Source: Pseudarthrobacter defluvii (lineage in GTDB: Bacteria > Actinomycetota > Actinomycetes > Actinomycetales > Micrococcaceae). From it: a stretch of DNA of 64,000 bases. Both the position numbers and the translations under genes were made by a program. The notes under the pieces are model-generated. The model ran no database searches, was not told the DNA's origin, and was given only the letters and a program-made list of their open reading frames with translations. The stretch lies in NCBI RefSeq assembly GCF_030816725.1, contig NZ_JAUSYG010000001.1, positions 3,410,001-3,474,000 of the forward strand, in the 5' to 3' direction. Shown in pieces: positions 35,133-44,144 of this stretch. Position 1 is the first letter of the stretch. Every line of letters begins with the position of its first letter.

Positions 35133-35510
35133 ATGATTCGAGAGGCCGGCATGATCTCCGACGACGTGGCTCTGGACGTGGCTTTCCTTGCCCTGGCCGA
35201 CCCCGTCCGCCGCAGCATCATCGCCCGGCTGAGCAGGGGTCCCGCTACGGTCAACGAATTGGCGGAACCGTTCGAGATTTCCAAGCAGGCAGTCTCGAAG
35301 CACATCCAGGTACTCGAGCAGGCACAACTGGTGACCCGGAGCAGGGATGCCCAGCGCCGTCCCGTACACCTGAACCCCGCACGGCTTGAGGCGCTGACTG
35401 CGTGGATCGATCAATACCGGTTGGTCCGCGAAGGGCAGTTCCGCAACCTCGACGCCGTGCTGAGAACACATGCCGCAGGCAGCGGCAGCCAATCCTCCAA
35501 GGAGTCATGA
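35133..35510 (+). CDS. ArsR-family transcriptional regulator
   Basis: The 125-residue protein has the ArsR winged helix: FLALADPVRRSIIARLSRGPATVNELAEPFEISKQAVSKHIQVLEQAQLV (about residues 17-66). No Cys cluster for metal sensing is present, so it belongs to the metal-independent SdpR-like group that usually precedes an SRPBCC/AHSA1 gene, as here. GAGG sits before the ATG at 35133. Its stop overlaps the next start by one base (TGATG). A palindrome just upstream suggests autoregulation. Confidence 0.92.
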   Translation: MIREAGMISDDVALDVAFLALADPVRRSIIARLSRGPATVNELAEPFEISKQAVSKHIQVLEQAQLVTRSRDAQRRPVHLNPARLEALTAWIDQYRLVREGQFRNLDAVLRTHAAGSGSQSSKES

Positions 35511-35992
35511 TGAGCAATTCCCTGAAACTCAGCGTTCCTGAGGGCGTCCCCTTCATCGAATACGAGCGCGAGTTCGATTTCCCGGTGGCGGACGTGTTCC
35601 GCGCCCACAAAGAGCCGGACCTGATCGTCCAGTGGCTGGGTCCCCGGGGCATGAAGATGGATATCGACCACTACGATTTCCGCACCGGCGGGAGTTACCG
35701 GTACATCCACACCGGGCCTGACGGGGTGCCGTACGAGTTCCGTGGCATCTTCCATACGGTGCGCGAGAACGAGTTCGCCCTGCAGACGTTTGAGTTCGGC
35801 GGTTACCCGGACATCGTCAGCCTGGAGTTCATGACGTTTGAAGACCTGGGCAATGGACGGACCCGGCTGCGGGGGCACTCGGTGTACCCCAGCCAGGAGG
35901 CGCGCGACGGCATGGCGCAGTCGGGCATGGAGGGCGGAATGTCTGAAGGCTACGAGCGGCTTGAGGAATTACTGGCAGGCGCGCGCGTCTGA
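35510..35992 (+). CDS. SRPBCC/AHSA1-domain protein
   Basis: The 160-residue protein has the activator-of-Hsp90-like START/SRPBCC fold: YEREFDFPVADVFRAHKEPDLIVQWLGPRGMKMDIDHYDFRTGGSYRYIHTG near the N-terminus and a C-terminal helix GMEGGMSEGYERLEELL. Such proteins form a hydrophobic ligand cavity; the ligand is unknown. It is coupled to the ArsR gene. AAGGAG is five bases from the ATG at 35510, better than an overlapping ATG at 35507. The last 24 bases overlap the triosephosphate-isomerase-like gene on the other strand. Confidence 0.9.
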   Translation: MSNSLKLSVPEGVPFIEYEREFDFPVADVFRAHKEPDLIVQWLGPRGMKMDIDHYDFRTGGSYRYIHTGPDGVPYEFRGIFHTVRENEFALQTFEFGGYPDIVSLEFMTFEDLGNGRTRLRGHSVYPSQEARDGMAQSGMEGGMSEGYERLEELLAGARV

Positions 35993-36781
35993 GCCGCGGG
36001 TCTGGGCAAGAGCGAGGGCTTCGTCCAGTACGCGGCCCAGGTTGGCGGCGTCGTGCGCGAAGCGGCCCAGGAAGAGTCCATCCGCCGCGGGCAACAGTGG
36101 AAGCAGGCCCGGGCCGGCGCTGCCGCCGTATATAAGGGGGCAGTCCCGGCCCAGCTCGGCACGGATGTGGGCCAGGACGGCGTTGACGTGCTCCGGCGGG
36201 GCGGGTTCCTGCGCACCGATGGCCCAGACCGGCTCGTACGCCAGGAGCAGGCTGCTGAGCAGGGCGGGGTCGCCGTCCGTGGCGGCGCGGACCTGCTGCA
36301 CGCAGAAGGCGGCGGCAGCGCCGGCGTCGAGCTTGTCCGCCTCGCCGATGCAGAGCAGCGGGGTGAGGGAATGGCCGACGGCGGCGCGCACCTTGCGTGC
36401 CACCACGGCATCATCCTCGGCAAAGAGTTTGCGACGTTCCGCGTGGCCGATTTCGACGAGCGAAACGCCCAGTTCGGCCAGCATTCCGGGACTGACTTCC
36501 CCGGTCAGGGGCCCGTCGCCCCAGGCGCAGTTCTGCGCTCCCAGCAGCACGGGCGAGCCGGCCAGGATCCGCGCGGCAGGCTCCAGGACCGGAAAGGATG
36601 GGATGACGAAGACCCGGACCGCGAAATCCTTGGCGGAATTCGTGCCCAGTCCGGGCCTGTCGTCGACAACAGAGCGGACCTCCGACAGCCAGCGCAGGCT
36701 TGCCTGGTAGCCCAGGTACATTTTGGTGCTGACACCGATGTAGAGGGTGCCGTTGCCTGTGCTGCTGCCGGAGGTGCTCAT
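35969..36781 (-). CDS. Triosephosphate-isomerase paralogue, probable tetrulose-phosphate isomerase (LerI/EryH type)
   Basis: The 270-residue TIM-family protein keeps catalytic features: NxK-like VSTKMYLGY near residue 20, EIGHAERRKLF with the active-site His (about 110), YEPVWAIGAQEPAPP with the Glu and loop 6 (about 175-190) and YGGSAGPG for phosphate binding. It differs from housekeeping TpiA in its N-terminus and lies in a sugar cluster next to an RpiB-like gene and a DhaK-DhaL kinase. The same trio converts L-erythrulose-1-phosphate via D-erythrulose-4-phosphate to erythrose-4-phosphate in Mycobacterium and Brucella. AAAGGAAAG precedes the ATG at 36781. It ends the cluster and overlaps the SRPBCC gene tail to tail. 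Confidence 0.85.
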   Translation of the reverse strand: MSTSGSSTGNGTLYIGVSTKMYLGYQASLRWLSEVRSVVDDRPGLGTNSAKDFAVRVFVIPSFPVLEPAARILAGSPVLLGAQNCAWGDGPLTGEVSPGMLAELGVSLVEIGHAERRKLFAEDDAVVARKVRAAVGHSLTPLLCIGEADKLDAGAAAAFCVQQVRAATDGDPALLSSLLLAYEPVWAIGAQEPAPPEHVNAVLAHIRAELGRDCPLIYGGSAGPGLLPLLPAADGLFLGRFAHDAANLGRVLDEALALAQTRGSDARACQ

Positions 36782-36810
36782 GGCTTTCCTTTGTCGAGAG
36801 GGTGACGTGC

Positions 36811-38157
36811 TCAGTCGAGCAGGTCGTCGGCCTTGTTCTTGAACCGCTTGGTGGCGAACATCATCGCAGCGGCCACGAAGGGCAGGACGCCCAGGGCGTA
36901 GACGCCCATGGATCCGGTGGGCGATTGCGTGGCCTCGTTGACCGCGGTCCGCAGGATCGGGGCCACGAAGCCGCCCAGGTTGCCAAGGGAGTTGATCAGG
37001 CCGATGCCGGCTGCGGCGGCCGATCCGGCGAGGAACGCGGTCGGATAGGACCAGACCACCGGGCCAACGGCCAGGAAGCTGCACACCGCCAGGGTAATGA
37101 AGATCATGCCGATGACCGGCTGGTGGTTGGTGCCTGCCCAGGCCGACCCGAAGATGCACAGGCCTGTTGAGATGAACAGGATGGTGCCGAACTTGCGGCG
37201 CTTGGCCACGGTATCTGCGGCTTTTCCGATGAAGTAGCAGGAGAAGATGCCGAAGAACCACGGGACCGCGATCAGCAGGCCGACGGCCAGTCCAACCTTC
37301 TGCCCGGTCAGGGAGGACACCTGCTGCGGCAGGAAGAACGTCACGCCGTAGACGGCGATCTGCAGGCAGAAGTAGATGGCGGTGAAGTACCAGACGCGGC
37401 CGTTGCGCATGGCGGCCAGGATGCCGCGGGGCCCGGTTTCGTCCTTGATGGTGTCTTCAAGCGCCATGACTTCCTTCAGCGCGTACTTCTCTTCCTTGTT
37501 GAGGAACTTGGCCTTCTCCGGACCGTTGATCAGGAAGAAGAACGCCGCGATGCCGGCAAGGACGGCCAGGAGGCCTTCGACGAAGAACATGACCTGCCAG
37601 CCGCGCAGGCCGGGCACCTGGTCGCCGATGTTGATCAGCCAGCCGGACAGCGGGTTGCCGATCATCTGGGAGAACGGCTGTGCCAGGTAAAAGATGGCGA
37701 ACATCTGAACGCGCACCTTGTTGGGGAACCACTCGGCGAGGTACATGATCACGCCGGGGAACAGCCCTGCTTCGGTCACGCCGAGGAGGAAACGCAGGAT
37801 CACGAACGACGTCTCGCCCTGCACAAAAGCGAAGCATGCCGAAACGATGCCCCACGTGATGGCGATGCGTGCCAGCCAGATCTTGGCGCCGACCTTCTTG
37901 AGCAGCAGGTTGCTGGGGATCTCGAAGATCGCGTAGCCGATGAAGAAGATGCCTGCGCCCAGGGCGAAGGCCGCGGCGGACACCCCCTTGTCCGCTCCCA
38001 GCGCGGCCTCTGCGAAGCCGACGTTGGTGCGGTCCAGGAACGAAACGACATACAGGATGACCAGCATCGGCATGAGCCGGCGGGCCGCCTTGAAGATCGC
38101 GGACTTCAGGACCGGGCGGGCCAGAAGTTCCTTGGATGTTGCGGTGGTTTCGGACAC
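36811..38157 (-). CDS. MFS transporter, anion:cation symporter (ACS) type
   Basis: The 448-residue protein has 12 predicted helices and ACS-family markers: RRLMPMLVILYVVSFLDRTNVGFA in helix 1, GYAIFEIPSNLLLKKVGAKIWLARI in helices 2-3 and RFLLGVTEAGLFPGVI in helix 4. These transporters import organic acids or sugar acids such as tartrate, galactarate and hexuronates. That fits an acid-sugar substrate for the surrounding enzymes. GTG at 38157 with AAGGAGAG upstream is the best start. It lies between the SDR and the TIM-like gene and is paralogous to the MFS at 45054-46403. Confidence 0.9.
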   Translation of the reverse strand: MSETTATSKELLARPVLKSAIFKAARRLMPMLVILYVVSFLDRTNVGFAEAALGADKGVSAAAFALGAGIFFIGYAIFEIPSNLLLKKVGAKIWLARIAITWGIVSACFAFVQGETSFVILRFLLGVTEAGLFPGVIMYLAEWFPNKVRVQMFAIFYLAQPFSQMIGNPLSGWLINIGDQVPGLRGWQVMFFVEGLLAVLAGIAAFFFLINGPEKAKFLNKEEKYALKEVMALEDTIKDETGPRGILAAMRNGRVWYFTAIYFCLQIAVYGVTFFLPQQVSSLTGQKVGLAVGLLIAVPWFFGIFSCYFIGKAADTVAKRRKFGTILFISTGLCIFGSAWAGTNHQPVIGMIFITLAVCSFLAVGPVVWSYPTAFLAGSAAAAGIGLINSLGNLGGFVAPILRTAVNEATQSPTGSMGVYALGVLPFVAAAMMFATKRFKNKADDLLD

Positions 38158-38242
38158 AACACTCTCCTTCGAGTGGTGGGTTGGTGTTGTCCGCGGGCCG
38201 GCGGCCCGCGGGTCTTGCGGTGGCACCTTGGTAGGGGTGCCG

Positions 38243-39010
38243 TCAGTGCATGTACAGGCCGCCGTCGACGTTTAGCGTCTGGCCGGAGATATAGCCGGCA
38301 TCCTCGCCGATCAGGAATGAGATGGCTGCGGCGACGTCTCGAGTGGTGCCCACCCGGTTCACCACCAGATCCTTGACGAGCTCATCCTTGCGTTCCTCGC
38401 TGAGGGTACCGCCCATGATGTCGGTGTCGATGGGACCGGGTGAGATGGCGTTGACGGTGATGTCGTACTCGCCCAGTTCGCGGGCGGTGGCGCGGGTCAG
38501 GCCGATCACGCCGGCCTTGGCCACGGAGTACGGGGTCTTGCTGAAGGTTCCGCCGCCGCGCTGGGCGGAGACCGAGGAGATGTTCACGATCCGCCCCAGC
38601 CGGTTCTTCACCATGGATTCAGCTGCCCGGCGGGTGGCGTAGTGGACACCGTTCATGTTGATGTTGACCACGCGGTCCCACTCGGCGCCGTCGAGTTCAA
38701 GGTAGGGAACCGGAGAGCTGACGCCGGCGATGTTGGCAAGGGCCACGAGCTGGGGCAGTTCTGCCTCGATCTCGTCGATGGCGGCCCGTACCGAAGCCTC
38801 GTCGCCGATATTGGCGCCGGCCCCGTGGGCTTTGACGCCGTGCTTTTCCGCCAACTCCTTGGCGACTGCCTTGCAGGCAGCGTCATCGAGGTCGATCACG
38901 CCGATGTTCCAGCCACGTTCGGCAAGGTAGTCTGCGGTGGCCCGGCCGATGCCGCGCTCTGAGACTGCCCCGGTGACGATCACCGTGCGGTCTGCGGGAA
39001 ATGCTGTCAT
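38243..39010 (-). CDS. Short-chain dehydrogenase/reductase (classical SDR)
   Basis: The 255-residue enzyme has the SDR motifs VIVTGAVSERGIGRATA (cofactor binding), ANIAGVSS (NxAG-like), catalytic Ser in NISSVSAQRGGG, and YSVAKAGV (YxxxK). The acidic residue after beta 2 (VIDLDD) favours NAD. It is about half identical in appearance to the SDR at 44268-45044, sharing QRGGGTxSK and NAISPGPIDTDIMGGTLS-type stretches. In tetritol pathways an SDR (D-threitol dehydrogenase) forms erythrulose, so a polyol or acid-sugar dehydrogenase role is inferred. AAGGAA precedes the ATG. Confidence 0.9.
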   Translation of the reverse strand: MTAFPADRTVIVTGAVSERGIGRATADYLAERGWNIGVIDLDDAACKAVAKELAEKHGVKAHGAGANIGDEASVRAAIDEIEAELPQLVALANIAGVSSPVPYLELDGAEWDRVVNINMNGVHYATRRAAESMVKNRLGRIVNISSVSAQRGGGTFSKTPYSVAKAGVIGLTRATARELGEYDITVNAISPGPIDTDIMGGTLSEERKDELVKDLVVNRVGTTRDVAAAISFLIGEDAGYISGQTLNVDGGLYMH

Positions 39011-39044
39011 GGATTGTTCCTTCCGGTGAGGCAGGTTTCGGTCG

Positions 39045-39079
39045 CGGTAAAGGCGCCGCTTGGGGCGGCGCCTTTACCG
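39045..39079 (-). terminator. Intra-cluster hairpin terminator
   Basis: A perfect 15-bp stem (39045-39059 with 39065-39079, five-base loop) follows the dehydrogenase gene stop at 39093. There is no T-run. It may end or attenuate the upstream kinase-RpiB-dehydrogenase transcript before the SDR-MFS-TIM genes. Confidence 0.6.
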
Positions 39080-39092
39080 TGCAGTGGTCTGG

Positions 39093-40046
39093 CTAGGACA
39101 GCGGGGCGGGGCCCAGGTCCTCGATGAGCTTTTGCATGGCGACGTATGCCTTGTTCCGGTAGGCAACCAGGGCTGCCGTGCGGTCGGCGGGGACGTCAAG
39201 GAAGCCGGAGCCGGTCTTGGTGCCAAGCTGGCCGGCGTCGACCTTTTCCTGGAGGATCTTCGGGGTGGCGAACCGCTCCGGGAAGCCGGTCTGCAGCGAC
39301 TTGTAGCAGAAGGCGTAGACGTCCAGGCCTGCCATGTCCGCGATGGCAAAGGGGCCGAAGAACGGAAGGCGGAAACCGAAGGTGGTGCGCACCAGGGTGT
39401 CCACGTCCTCGGCGGTGGCAATGCCTTCCTCCACCACCTGCGCGGCCTCGTGGAAGAGGGCGTACTGGAGCCGGTTCAGCACGAAACCGGTGACGTCCTT
39501 GACCGTGGCGGTTTCCTTGCCGGTCTCGCCCACGATGGTGCGCGCCGCCTGCACAGTGGCTTCGGAGGTTCCCTCATGCGGGATGACTTCCACGCCGGGG
39601 ATGAACGGTGCCGGGTTGGAGAAGTGGACGCCCAGGAACCGCTCCGGATTCTCCACGACCTCTGCCAGTTTGGCGATGGAGATGGTGGAAGTGTTGGAGC
39701 CGATGATGGCGTCGGGGCGGGCGGCGGCGCTGATCCGGGCCAGGGTGGCGTGCTTGATCTCCAGGACTTCCGGCACGGCCTCCTCGATGTACTCGGCGCC
39801 GGCCACTGCTTCTTCGATGTCCTTGGCTGCCCAGAGGTTTTCCTTGAGCAGATCCGTGGCGTTGGCCGGGAAGAGGCCTGCTGCGACGAATTCGTCGGAT
39901 TCCTTCAGCAGCCGCTCGTAGTTGCCCTGGGCGATCTCGGCGGAGACGTCAGCGAGCGCGACGCGGGCTCCGGCGAGTGCCAGGACCTGGGCGATGCCGC
40001 CGCCCATGTAGCCTGAGCCGACGACGGCGATGTTGCGAGTGCTCAT
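39093..40046 (-). CDS. 3-hydroxyacyl-CoA-dehydrogenase-family oxidoreductase, substrate probably not acyl-CoA
   Basis: The 317-residue protein has the NAD Rossmann motif [44 protein letters not shown] and the catalytic region [17 protein letters not shown] with His, then a C-terminal helical domain ([25 protein letters not shown]). Members of this family include L-gulonate 3-dehydrogenase and carnitine dehydrogenase as well as fatty-acid enzymes. No thiolase or enoyl-CoA hydratase is nearby; the neighbours are a sugar-phosphate isomerase, a ketose kinase and a TIM-barrel protein. Oxidation of a hydroxy acid sugar to a 3-keto acid is therefore the likely job. Its ATG overlaps the RpiB-like frame (ATGA). 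Confidence 0.85.
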   Translation of the reverse strand: MSTRNIAVVGSGYMGGGIAQVLALAGARVALADVSAEIAQGNYERLLKESDEFVAAGLFPANATDLLKENLWAAKDIEEAVAGAEYIEEAVPEVLEIKHATLARISAAARPDAIIGSNTSTISIAKLAEVVENPERFLGVHFSNPAPFIPGVEVIPHEGTSEATVQAARTIVGETGKETATVKDVTGFVLNRLQYALFHEAAQVVEEGIATAEDVDTLVRTTFGFRLPFFGPFAIADMAGLDVYAFCYKSLQTGFPERFATPKILQEKVDAGQLGTKTGSGFLDVPADRTAALVAYRNKAYVAMQKLIEDLGPAPLS

Positions 40047-40537
40047 TTGTCCTCAAGTCCTTCCGACGCGTCCTCGTAGGAGGAGATGGCGTCTACTTTT
40101 GCCGCGGATGCGGAGTTTTCATCGAAGCGGTAGTTGAGCCACTCGCCCACCAGCTTCTTGGCGAGTTCAAGGCCGATGACGCGCTGGCCCATGGTCAGCA
40201 CCTGGGCGTTGTTGGAAAGCACGGAGCGTTCCACGGAGTAGCTGTCGTGGGCAGTGACGGCCCGGATGCCCGGTACCTTGTTGGCCGAGATGGCGACGCC
40301 CAGGCCGGTTCCGCAGATCAGCAGGGCGCGGTCCGCTTCCCCGGCGGCCACCTTGCGGGCGGCGGCGACGGCCAGGTGCGGGTACGCGGTGGCATCGTCG
40401 GCGCCGACGCCCACGTCCTCCACGGAGGCAACGCGGGGGTCCGCCTCCAGCAGTTCGCGCAGGGCGTTCTTGTATTCAACGCCGGCTTCGTCGTTGCCGA
40501 CGACGATGCGCCAGCCTGGCTGGGTGTTCTCAGTCAT
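40043..40537 (-). CDS. RpiB-family sugar-phosphate isomerase, probable DerI/EryI type
   Basis: The 164-residue RpiB/LacAB-fold protein has [17 protein letters not shown] at the N-terminus, [27 protein letters not shown] (phosphate and proton-transfer region with Cys) and [16 protein letters not shown]. The equivalent protein in tetritol pathways interconverts D-erythrulose-4-phosphate and D-erythrose-4-phosphate. The spacing with a TIM-like gene and a DhaK-DhaL kinase in the same cluster supports this over ribose-5-phosphate isomerase. AAGGAG precedes the ATG at 40537, ten bases after the kinase stop. Confidence 0.88.
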   Translation of the reverse strand: MTENTQPGWRIVVGNDEAGVEYKNALRELLEADPRVASVEDVGVGADDATAYPHLAVAAARKVAAGEADRALLICGTGLGVAISANKVPGIRAVTAHDSYSVERSVLSNNAQVLTMGQRVIGLELAKKLVGEWLNYRFDENSASAAKVDAISSYEDASEGLEDK

Positions 40538-40547
40538 GATGTTCTCC

Positions 40548-42269
40548 TTAGGAGCTTTCGATGGTGGCGGCATAGTCGGCCACCCTGCTGGCGATGAGGC
40601 CGAAGGACACTGCCCCGGGGTCCGGGTGGCCAAGGCTCTTTTCCGCCAACGGGCGGGCCCGGCCTTTCTTCGGGCTAAGGTCGGCAGTCGCGTCAGCGGC
40701 CTTTGCCGCCGCGTCCGCTGCCGCACGAAGGCTTCCGGCCAGGCTGCCGCCGTCGTCAATTGCCTTGCTGAAGGTGTCAGCGAACGGAAGCAGCGCGTCC
40801 ACCATGGTCTTGTCCCCCGCTTCCGCCTTGCCCAGGTCGACGATGGCGTCGCGGAGGGCGTTCACGGCCGCCGCTGCGTCTGCCGCGGAATAGGAGTCCT
40901 TGCTGCCCAGGGTCCTGCCGACGGCGGCGACGGCCGCGCCCCAGAGGGCCCCGGAGGTGCCGCCCGCGCGCTCGGCCCACTGCTCCCCGGCCGCGGCGAG
41001 GAGTTCCTCAAGGCCGGCGCCGGCAGCATGTGACTTCTCGGCGGCGGCGACGGCGGCGTCCACGCCGCGGCGCATGCCGATGCCGTGGTCCCCGTCCCCG
41101 GCGATGGCGTCCAGTTTCCCGAGTGCCTCTTCGTGTTCGACGACGACGGCGCGCACCTCCTTCAGCGCGTCCACCGCCGTGGCGGCCAGGGCAGTCGAGG
41201 CGGGAGTGGCCGCCAGCGCCGGAGTGGTTTCGGCCTCCGCCAGCGACTCGACGGAACGGGCCCGGCGCGGAGCCAGGTTCCCTTTGCGGAAGGCCGGGGT
41301 GTCAGCAGGCGCGGCCCAGAACTTTTCGAGTTCCTCGTCCAGCCAGAACAGCGTCAGGGACAGGCCGGACATATCCAGGCTGGTGACCAGCTCGCCGCAT
41401 TCAGGCTCCACAATCTCCAGTCCGGCACCGGCCAGCAGTGCCTCAATCCTGCCGAACAGCAGGAACAGTTCGTCGTACTTGACCGTCCCGAGGCCGTTGA
41501 GGATGGGTACCACCCTGGTGCCGGCCGCGTCCGGCTTGTCCTTCAGGAGTCCATCCACCAACAGCTGTGCTAGTTCGCTGGCGGTGGGCAGCGGCTGCTC
41601 GGAAATGCCCGGCTCACCGTGGATGCCGAGCCCGACGGACATCATGCCTTCCGGCACGGTGAACAGGGGCTCGGCTGCCCCGGGCAGGGTGCAGCCGGCG
41701 AAGGCCACGCCGAGCGAGCGGGTGTGGTGGTTGGCCTTGATGGCGAGGCGCTCCACCTCGTCCAGGTCCAGGCCTGCTTCTGCTGCCGCCCCGGCCACCT
41801 TGAAGACCGTAAGGTCGCCGGCAATGCCGCGGCGCTTGCCGATCTCTTCGAGTGGAGCGCTGGCGATGTCATCGGTGACCAGCACGGTCCGGGTCTCGAT
41901 GCCCTCGGCGTTCAGCTTGTCCTGTGCCTGGCCAAAGTGGAGGACGTCGCCGGCGTAGTTGCCGTAGCTGAGCAGGACGCCGCCGCCGGACTGGGATGCC
42001 TTGGCCACCCGGTAGACCTGCCCCGCGGAGGGGGAAGCGAACATGTTTCCACAGGCGCTGCCGGCAGCAAGCCCGGCACCCACCAGGCCGGCGAAGGCCG
42101 GGTAGTGGCCGGAGCCGCCACCGATCACCAGTGCCACCTGGCCCTCCGGTGATTCGGTGGAGCGGACAACACCGCCGTCCACGCGTGCCACGTACTGGCG
42201 GTTGGCGGCGACGAAGCCATCGAGGGCGTCGTCTGCGAACTGCGCTGGATCGTCAAATATCTTTGTCAT
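40548..42269 (-). CDS. Dihydroxyacetone-kinase-family DhaK-DhaL fusion, probable erythrulose kinase
   Basis: The 573-residue ATP-dependent kinase combines DhaK (residues 1 to about 335: [22 protein letters not shown], and [16 protein letters not shown] with the covalent substrate-binding His) and DhaL (about 365-573: [17 protein letters not shown] for Mg-ATP, and [11 protein letters not shown]). An Ala/Thr-rich linker joins them. Relatives phosphorylate dihydroxyacetone, L-erythrulose or D-erythrulose. Since TIM-like and RpiB-like isomerases are encoded with it, an erythrulose is the more likely substrate. It is downstream of the TIM-barrel gene and upstream of the RpiB-like gene, in one transcript by spacing. 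Confidence 0.9.
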   Translation of the reverse strand: MTKIFDDPAQFADDALDGFVAANRQYVARVDGGVVRSTESPEGQVALVIGGGSGHYPAFAGLVGAGLAAGSACGNMFASPSAGQVYRVAKASQSGGGVLLSYGNYAGDVLHFGQAQDKLNAEGIETRTVLVTDDIASAPLEEIGKRRGIAGDLTVFKVAGAAAEAGLDLDEVERLAIKANHHTRSLGVAFAGCTLPGAAEPLFTVPEGMMSVGLGIHGEPGISEQPLPTASELAQLLVDGLLKDKPDAAGTRVVPILNGLGTVKYDELFLLFGRIEALLAGAGLEIVEPECGELVTSLDMSGLSLTLFWLDEELEKFWAAPADTPAFRKGNLAPRRARSVESLAEAETTPALAATPASTALAATAVDALKEVRAVVVEHEEALGKLDAIAGDGDHGIGMRRGVDAAVAAAEKSHAAGAGLEELLAAAGEQWAERAGGTSGALWGAAVAAVGRTLGSKDSYSAADAAAAVNALRDAIVDLGKAEAGDKTMVDALLPFADTFSKAIDDGGSLAGSLRAAADAAAKAADATADLSPKKGRARPLAEKSLGHPDPGAVSFGLIASRVADYAATIESS

Positions 42270-42305
42270 GATTCCTCGTTGAACCGCTTGGGTTGTGTGC
42301 GGGAG

Positions 42306-43304
42306 TTAGCGTGCCGGAACGGCTGCCGGAGCCTGCCGGCCCTGCGCCACCTGGCTGGTGCCCAGGGCGTAGCCTTCGCGCTTGGGCAGGACCTGGCGGC
42401 GCAGGTAGTCCTGGTTGGCGGCGGTTACGCTCAGGCCGTCGCCGCCGTAGTGCTCCGTGCAGATGATGCCCTGGAAGCCGACGGAAAGGGCGAACTGGAA
42501 GGCCTCGCGGTAGCTGATGAGGCCGGATTCCATGGGGGCCGGCATGGCGACGTAGTGGTCCCGGGCCTGGTCCTCATCGCGGATGTAGTTCTTGACGTGC
42601 CAGTAGTTGGAGTACGGAAGGGTCTTATGGATCACTTCGCGCCAGTCCTCGATGGGCCGGTGCAGGCGGATCAGGTTGCCCAGGTCCGGGTTGATTCCGA
42701 CGTTGGGCAGGTCGATGTCCTGAACCAACTGCACGGAGGAGTCCGCGGTGCCGAGGTAGGTGTCCTCGTACATCTCGAGGGACACCAGGAGCCCAAGTTC
42801 AGCCGCGTGCTTGCCTACCTCGCGGATGCGGCTGACGGCGTTGTTCCAGGTTTCCTTGTCCCCCACAGGGTCCTTGTGGCCTTCAACGGTCCAGAACCAC
42901 AGCTGCTTCTGCTGCTCCGGCGTGATGGCCTGGTGGAGGCCGATCGAGACTACCTCGCAGCCAAGCTGTGCTGCGGCCTCCAGCGTGCGGTGCGTGTAGG
43001 CCAGGTTGTTTTCCCAGTTGCCTTCCTCGATCACGCTGCGGCGGATGGCGGAGATGGACGGAAGGCCCAGGCCGGCGGCGGTGGCGGCGGACTTCAGCTC
43101 ATCCAGGCGGGCGCTGGAAAGATCACCGGGGCGGACCCAGCTGTCGGTAAGGTCGGCGTTGGTGAAGCCGGCGTCGGCCACTTCCTCGAAGACCCGCTGC
43201 CAGTCGCCGGCGGGGGCGTCCTGCACGGAGGTTCCATCGGCTTTGGTTCCCGGGAACTGCAGCAGGGCTGCGGCGATGGGCCAGTTTTCGGCTGTGTACG
43301 GCAT
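42306..43304 (-). CDS. Xylose-isomerase-like TIM-barrel protein (epimerase or decarboxylase)
   Basis: The 332-residue protein is of the AP-endonuclease-2 fold, with probable metal ligands in LVSLEMYEDTYLG (Glu), VGINPDLGNLIRLH (Asp), YWHVKNYIRDE (His) and IICTEHYGGDG (Glu). Members of this fold act as epimerases, isomerases or beta-keto-acid decarboxylases. In the erythritol route one is a tetrulose-phosphate epimerase, and in the D-apionate route one (OiaC, from memory) decarboxylates a keto acid to L-erythrulose. Which applies here cannot be decided. The ATG at 43304 has GGAG five bases upstream. First gene of the unit; a TCCTATAGGA palindrome lies 27 bases before it. Confidence 0.82.
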   Translation of the reverse strand: MPYTAENWPIAAALLQFPGTKADGTSVQDAPAGDWQRVFEEVADAGFTNADLTDSWVRPGDLSSARLDELKSAATAAGLGLPSISAIRRSVIEEGNWENNLAYTHRTLEAAAQLGCEVVSIGLHQAITPEQQKQLWFWTVEGHKDPVGDKETWNNAVSRIREVGKHAAELGLLVSLEMYEDTYLGTADSSVQLVQDIDLPNVGINPDLGNLIRLHRPIEDWREVIHKTLPYSNYWHVKNYIRDEDQARDHYVAMPAPMESGLISYREAFQFALSVGFQGIICTEHYGGDGLSVTAANQDYLRRQVLPKREGYALGTSQVAQGRQAPAAVPAR

Positions 43305-43330
43305 TGTCACTCCAGATTTAGAATCGCATT

Positions 43331-43340
43331 TCCTATAGGA
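43331..43340. promoter_or_regulatory. GntR/FCD operator TCCTATAGGA
   Basis: A perfect 10-bp palindrome in front of the TIM-barrel gene, read TATAGGATCTACG on one side. The FCD regulator gene has a related TATAGGATTTCTAC just before its own start. Confidence 0.6.
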
Positions 43341-43450
43341 TCTACGCTGCTTGTGGGCTCTGTCAAGGGCCTCTTCGTTGTGCCTGCTCAAACGCAGGCA
43401 GGTGTGGGAAAACGTCGGGTCAGGGCAACTGGCTCCCGGCCGCGGTAACC

Positions 43451-44140
43451 CTAGCTGCGCACTTCGCTGTCGTGCTGCGAGCGCTGCTTGACGCCCTCGA
43501 TGTGGTCAATCATTGTTTGCCGGGCGCGCTCGGCGTCGCCGACCTCAAACGCTTTGAGGATCTCGGTGTGCTCGGCGATGGCGTAGTCGGCGTCGGTCAC
43601 GCCCAGGCCGCCGAAGAAGCGGAAACGCTGCACCTGGCCGCCCAGCGCATTGTAGGCGGACAGCAGGAACTGGTTGTTGGCGAATTCGGCAATCAGGCGG
43701 TGGAAACGTTCGTCCGCTTCCCAGTAGGCCCGGAACTCGGCGAAGGACGGGCCCCGCGGGGCTGCCTTAAGGTCCTCGATGGCCTGCTCCAACTGCTTGG
43801 TCAGCTGCGGGTCACCGTGCTTGCAGGCCATGAAGGCGTTGGCCGGTTCGATCACCAACCGCGCGTCCATCAGGTCTGCCAGCTCCTCCGGGGAGAACAG
43901 CGGAGCCACGCGGTAACCGCGCAGCGCCATCCTGCGGACCATCCCCGTGGCTTCCAGGCGGGCCAGGGCTTCACGGACCGGAGTGGGGGAAACGTCCAGT
44001 TCCCTGGCCATCCCGTCGATGCTGACGGGGGTGCCTGCCTCCAGCCTGCCATCCATCAGGGCAACCAGAAGCGCCTCATAGACGTGGTCGGCGAGGACCT
44101 GCCTGCTGACGCCGCCGGAGGCCTGGTTCTTTGTTGCCAT
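43451..44140 (-). CDS. GntR-family regulator, FCD (FadR C-terminal) type
   Basis: The 229-residue protein has the GntR winged helix (DHVYEALLVALMDGRLEAGTPVSIDGMARELDVSPTPVREALARLEATGMV, about 17-68) and an all-helical FCD sensor domain with metal-binding positions Asp/His in DARLVIEPANAF, ADERFHRLIAEFANN and AEHTEILKAFEVGD. Such regulators sense organic acids or sugar acids. It is divided from the TIM-barrel gene by about 150 bases on the same strand. TATAGGAT sites before both genes suggest it controls the cluster and itself. Confidence 0.92.
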   Translation of the reverse strand: MATKNQASGGVSRQVLADHVYEALLVALMDGRLEAGTPVSIDGMARELDVSPTPVREALARLEATGMVRRMALRGYRVAPLFSPEELADLMDARLVIEPANAFMACKHGDPQLTKQLEQAIEDLKAAPRGPSFAEFRAYWEADERFHRLIAEFANNQFLLSAYNALGGQVQRFRFFGGLGVTDADYAIAEHTEILKAFEVGDAERARQTMIDHIEGVKQRSQHDSEVRS

Positions 44141-44144
44141 GTAG

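Noticed and set aside
39093..40046. Fatty-acid beta-oxidation role for the 3-hydroxyacyl-CoA-dehydrogenase-like gene
   Set aside because: No other beta-oxidation gene is nearby, while sugar-phosphate isomerases and a ketose kinase are; other members of the family use hydroxy acids such as gulonate or carnitine.
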